DNA of 5,976 nt. Origin: Propionibacteriaceae bacterium. Its GTDB lineage: Bacteria; Actinomycetota; Actinomycetes; Propionibacteriales; Propionibacteriaceae. The position numbers and the translations under genes are program-made. The DNA lies in the NCBI GenBank assembly GCA_031254155.1, contig JAIRVA010000352.1:1-5976 (forward strand), written 5' to 3'. Shown here in pieces: positions 4,781 through 5,976 of the stretch (positions are counted from its first letter, which is position 1; each line of letters opens with the position of its first letter). The notes below the pieces were generated by a model. It saw nothing but the letters and a program-made list of their open reading frames with translations, did no database searches and was not told the DNA's origin.

Positions 4781-5976
4781 TCAGTGTCTGGGCAGGGTGG
4801 CGGTCACGACCCAGTGGTTGTTGGCCGTCCCGGTGTCGAGGGTGCCGCCGATCAGGTTGACGCGCTCGCGGAGGCCGGTGAGTCCCCAACCCCCGGATAG
4901 CCAGGCTGTGGCGGGATTGCCCGCTCCGAGGGGACTCGTTACTGTGACACAGACTTGGTCAACGTCGCCAGTGACGGTGAACGCACACTCCGCGCCCGCT
5001 GGTGTGTAGCGGAGGATGTTCGTTGATGCCTCGGTCAAGATGCGGGAAATGGTGTTGTGCAGGGAAGCGTTGAACGTGTCGGTGGGGACATCGAGGCGCA
5101 TGGCCGGGTGGTAGCCGTGTTCTTCCAGCGTGGTGGCGATCATGGTCATGGTGTTGTCGACTCGGGCCTGGTCGAGGATGGACAGCGGGTCAATCTTTGT
5201 GCCAGTGTCGGTCAGGTCGCGGAGAATGCCGACGAGGGCACGGAGTTCGGCGAGCGCCTTTTTGCTGGCCTGGTTGACTTTGGCCAGGGCGGTTCGCAGT
5301 TCTGCGGGATCGTCGGAGTCGCCGTACGCCGTGTACTGGAGGGCGATGATCGACAACTCGTGGGCGACGACATCATGAAGCTCGCGGGCCAGCCGTTCGC
5401 GTTCCTCCGACCGGATGTGTTTAATCTGGGCTTCGAGTTGAGTGACGCGGCGGCGATCAGCTACCCGGTCGACGACGAAGTGCCGGGCCACGAGTCCGAG
5501 GATGACTGTGAGGAAGATGATCAGCCCGTACCCCCAGCCGAAGGTTGTGTTCTGCTTGTTCACGGCCATCCACACGGTCCACACCGCGTACACTCCGGCG
5601 AGCACCCAGAGGTACGAACGACGTGCCCTAACTGCGACGGCGATGAGACACGGGATGATCACGAACGGTTCTGCACCGGTTCCGTGGCCGGTGGCGAGGG
5701 CGATGACCAAGGTGACCAGGCCAATTCCGGCGGCCGGGAGCGGTGCCCAGGGTGCCAGACCCATGGCGATGTAGCCCGCGGCCAGCGAAATGAAGGACCA
5801 CCACTCGACGGCCCCGCCACTGAGCATGCCAGTCTCGCGGGGGACGTCTATCAGGTTCACCGCGGCGAAGAAAGACACTAGGGCACCTATCCCGGCGCCC
5901 GGAGTTACCCGGTTCCACAGGTGAACAGAACTGGCTGGGTGCTTCCAGCTGTTGTTTTTGTTGCTGGACGTCTGGT
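4781..5976 (-). CDS. NarL-type sensor histidine kinase, N-terminus beyond the window
   Basis: The frame is open from the right edge to a TGA at 4781-4783, showing 397 residues (numbered from the codon at 5972-5974). No ATG, GTG or TTG occurs before the GTG at 5876-5878, and that GTG lies inside a hydrophobic helix (GIGALVSFFAAVNLIDV), so the true start is outside. About six membrane helices are followed by a charged coiled-coil linker (170-195). The H-box is RELHDVVAHELSIIALQ with phospho-accepting His200 (codon 5375-5377). The N-box is TEASTNILRY with Asn319, and the glycine-rich box is GGWGLTGLRERV (361-372). This is the HisKA_3/HATPase arrangement that partners NarL-type regulators. The first ATP-binding box, often DxGxG, reads TSPLGAG and lacks the aspartate. 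No response regulator is visible; downstream is only the tRNA, so a partner would lie upstream, beyond the edge. Confidence 0.92.
   Translation of the reverse strand, partial: QTSSNKNNSWKHPASSVHLWNRVTPGAGIGALVSFFAAVNLIDVPRETGMLSGGAVEWWSFISLAAGYIAMGLAPWAPLPAAGIGLVTLVIALATGHGTGAEPFVIIPCLIAVAVRARRSYLWVLAGVYAVWTVWMAVNKQNTTFGWGYGLIIFLTVILGLVARHFVVDRVADRRRVTQLEAQIKHIRSEERERLARELHDVVAHELSIIALQYTAYGDSDDPAELRTALAKVNQASKKALAELRALVGILRDLTDTGTKIDPLSILDQARVDNTMTMIATTLEEHGYHPAMRLDVPTDTFNASLHNTISRILTEASTNILRYTPAGAECAFTVTGDVDQVCVTVTSPLGAGNPATAWLSGGWGLTGLRERVNLIGGTLDTGTANNHWVVTATLPRH

Noticed and set aside
5876..5878. GTG as the start of the sensor kinase
   Set aside because: The frame remains open to the right edge and the GTG falls inside a hydrophobic helix, so the gene is cut by the window edge.
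1..5976. CRISPR arrays, insertion sequences, defence or toxin-antitoxin modules
   Set aside because: No regularly spaced repeats, transposase motifs, terminal inverted repeats or paired toxin-antitoxin-like small genes are visible.

Overview
The window looks like a chromosomal segment of a high-GC actinobacterium. The base composition is GC-rich, the genes carry actinobacterial domains of unknown function (DUF3027 and DUF2530), there is a DtxR/IdeR-type iron regulator, and two genes have a -10-like hexamer exactly where a leaderless start would place it. A Micromonosporaceae-like host is a guess from overall feel; nothing here proves the family.

Layout. Bases 1-408 hold the 3' end of a DUF3027 protein gene (+). 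A small two-helix membrane protein of the DUF2530 type (394-660, -) overlaps it tail to tail. A divergent promoter region (661-776) leads into an AzgA/NCS2-type purine permease (777-2336, +), closed by a strong hairpin terminator at 2357-2381. An unrecognised 211-residue protein (2426-3061, -) is divergent from an IdeR/DtxR iron-dependent repressor (3127-3813, +). That repressor gene overlaps the end of a small thioredoxin gene (3800-4138, -). An unrecognised 119-residue protein (4248-4607, -) is followed by tRNA-Arg(CCU) (4649-4721, +). The rest (4781-5976, -) is a NarL-type sensor histidine kinase whose start lies beyond the right edge.

How it fits together. Most of the window reads as ordinary single-gene transcription units, not a dedicated operon. 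The permease imports purines, the IdeR protein senses ferrous iron, and the thioredoxin handles cytoplasmic disulfides. The kinase should pass signals to a response regulator that is not visible. The points of most interest are the near-palindrome that overlaps the ideR promoter and ribosome binding site, the uncharacterised gene divergent from ideR, the fall in GC immediately after tRNA-Arg(CCU) (a possible island edge), and two tail-to-tail gene overlaps. I see no phage, insertion sequence, CRISPR array, toxin-antitoxin pair or defence system, and I do not claim a new multi-gene system.
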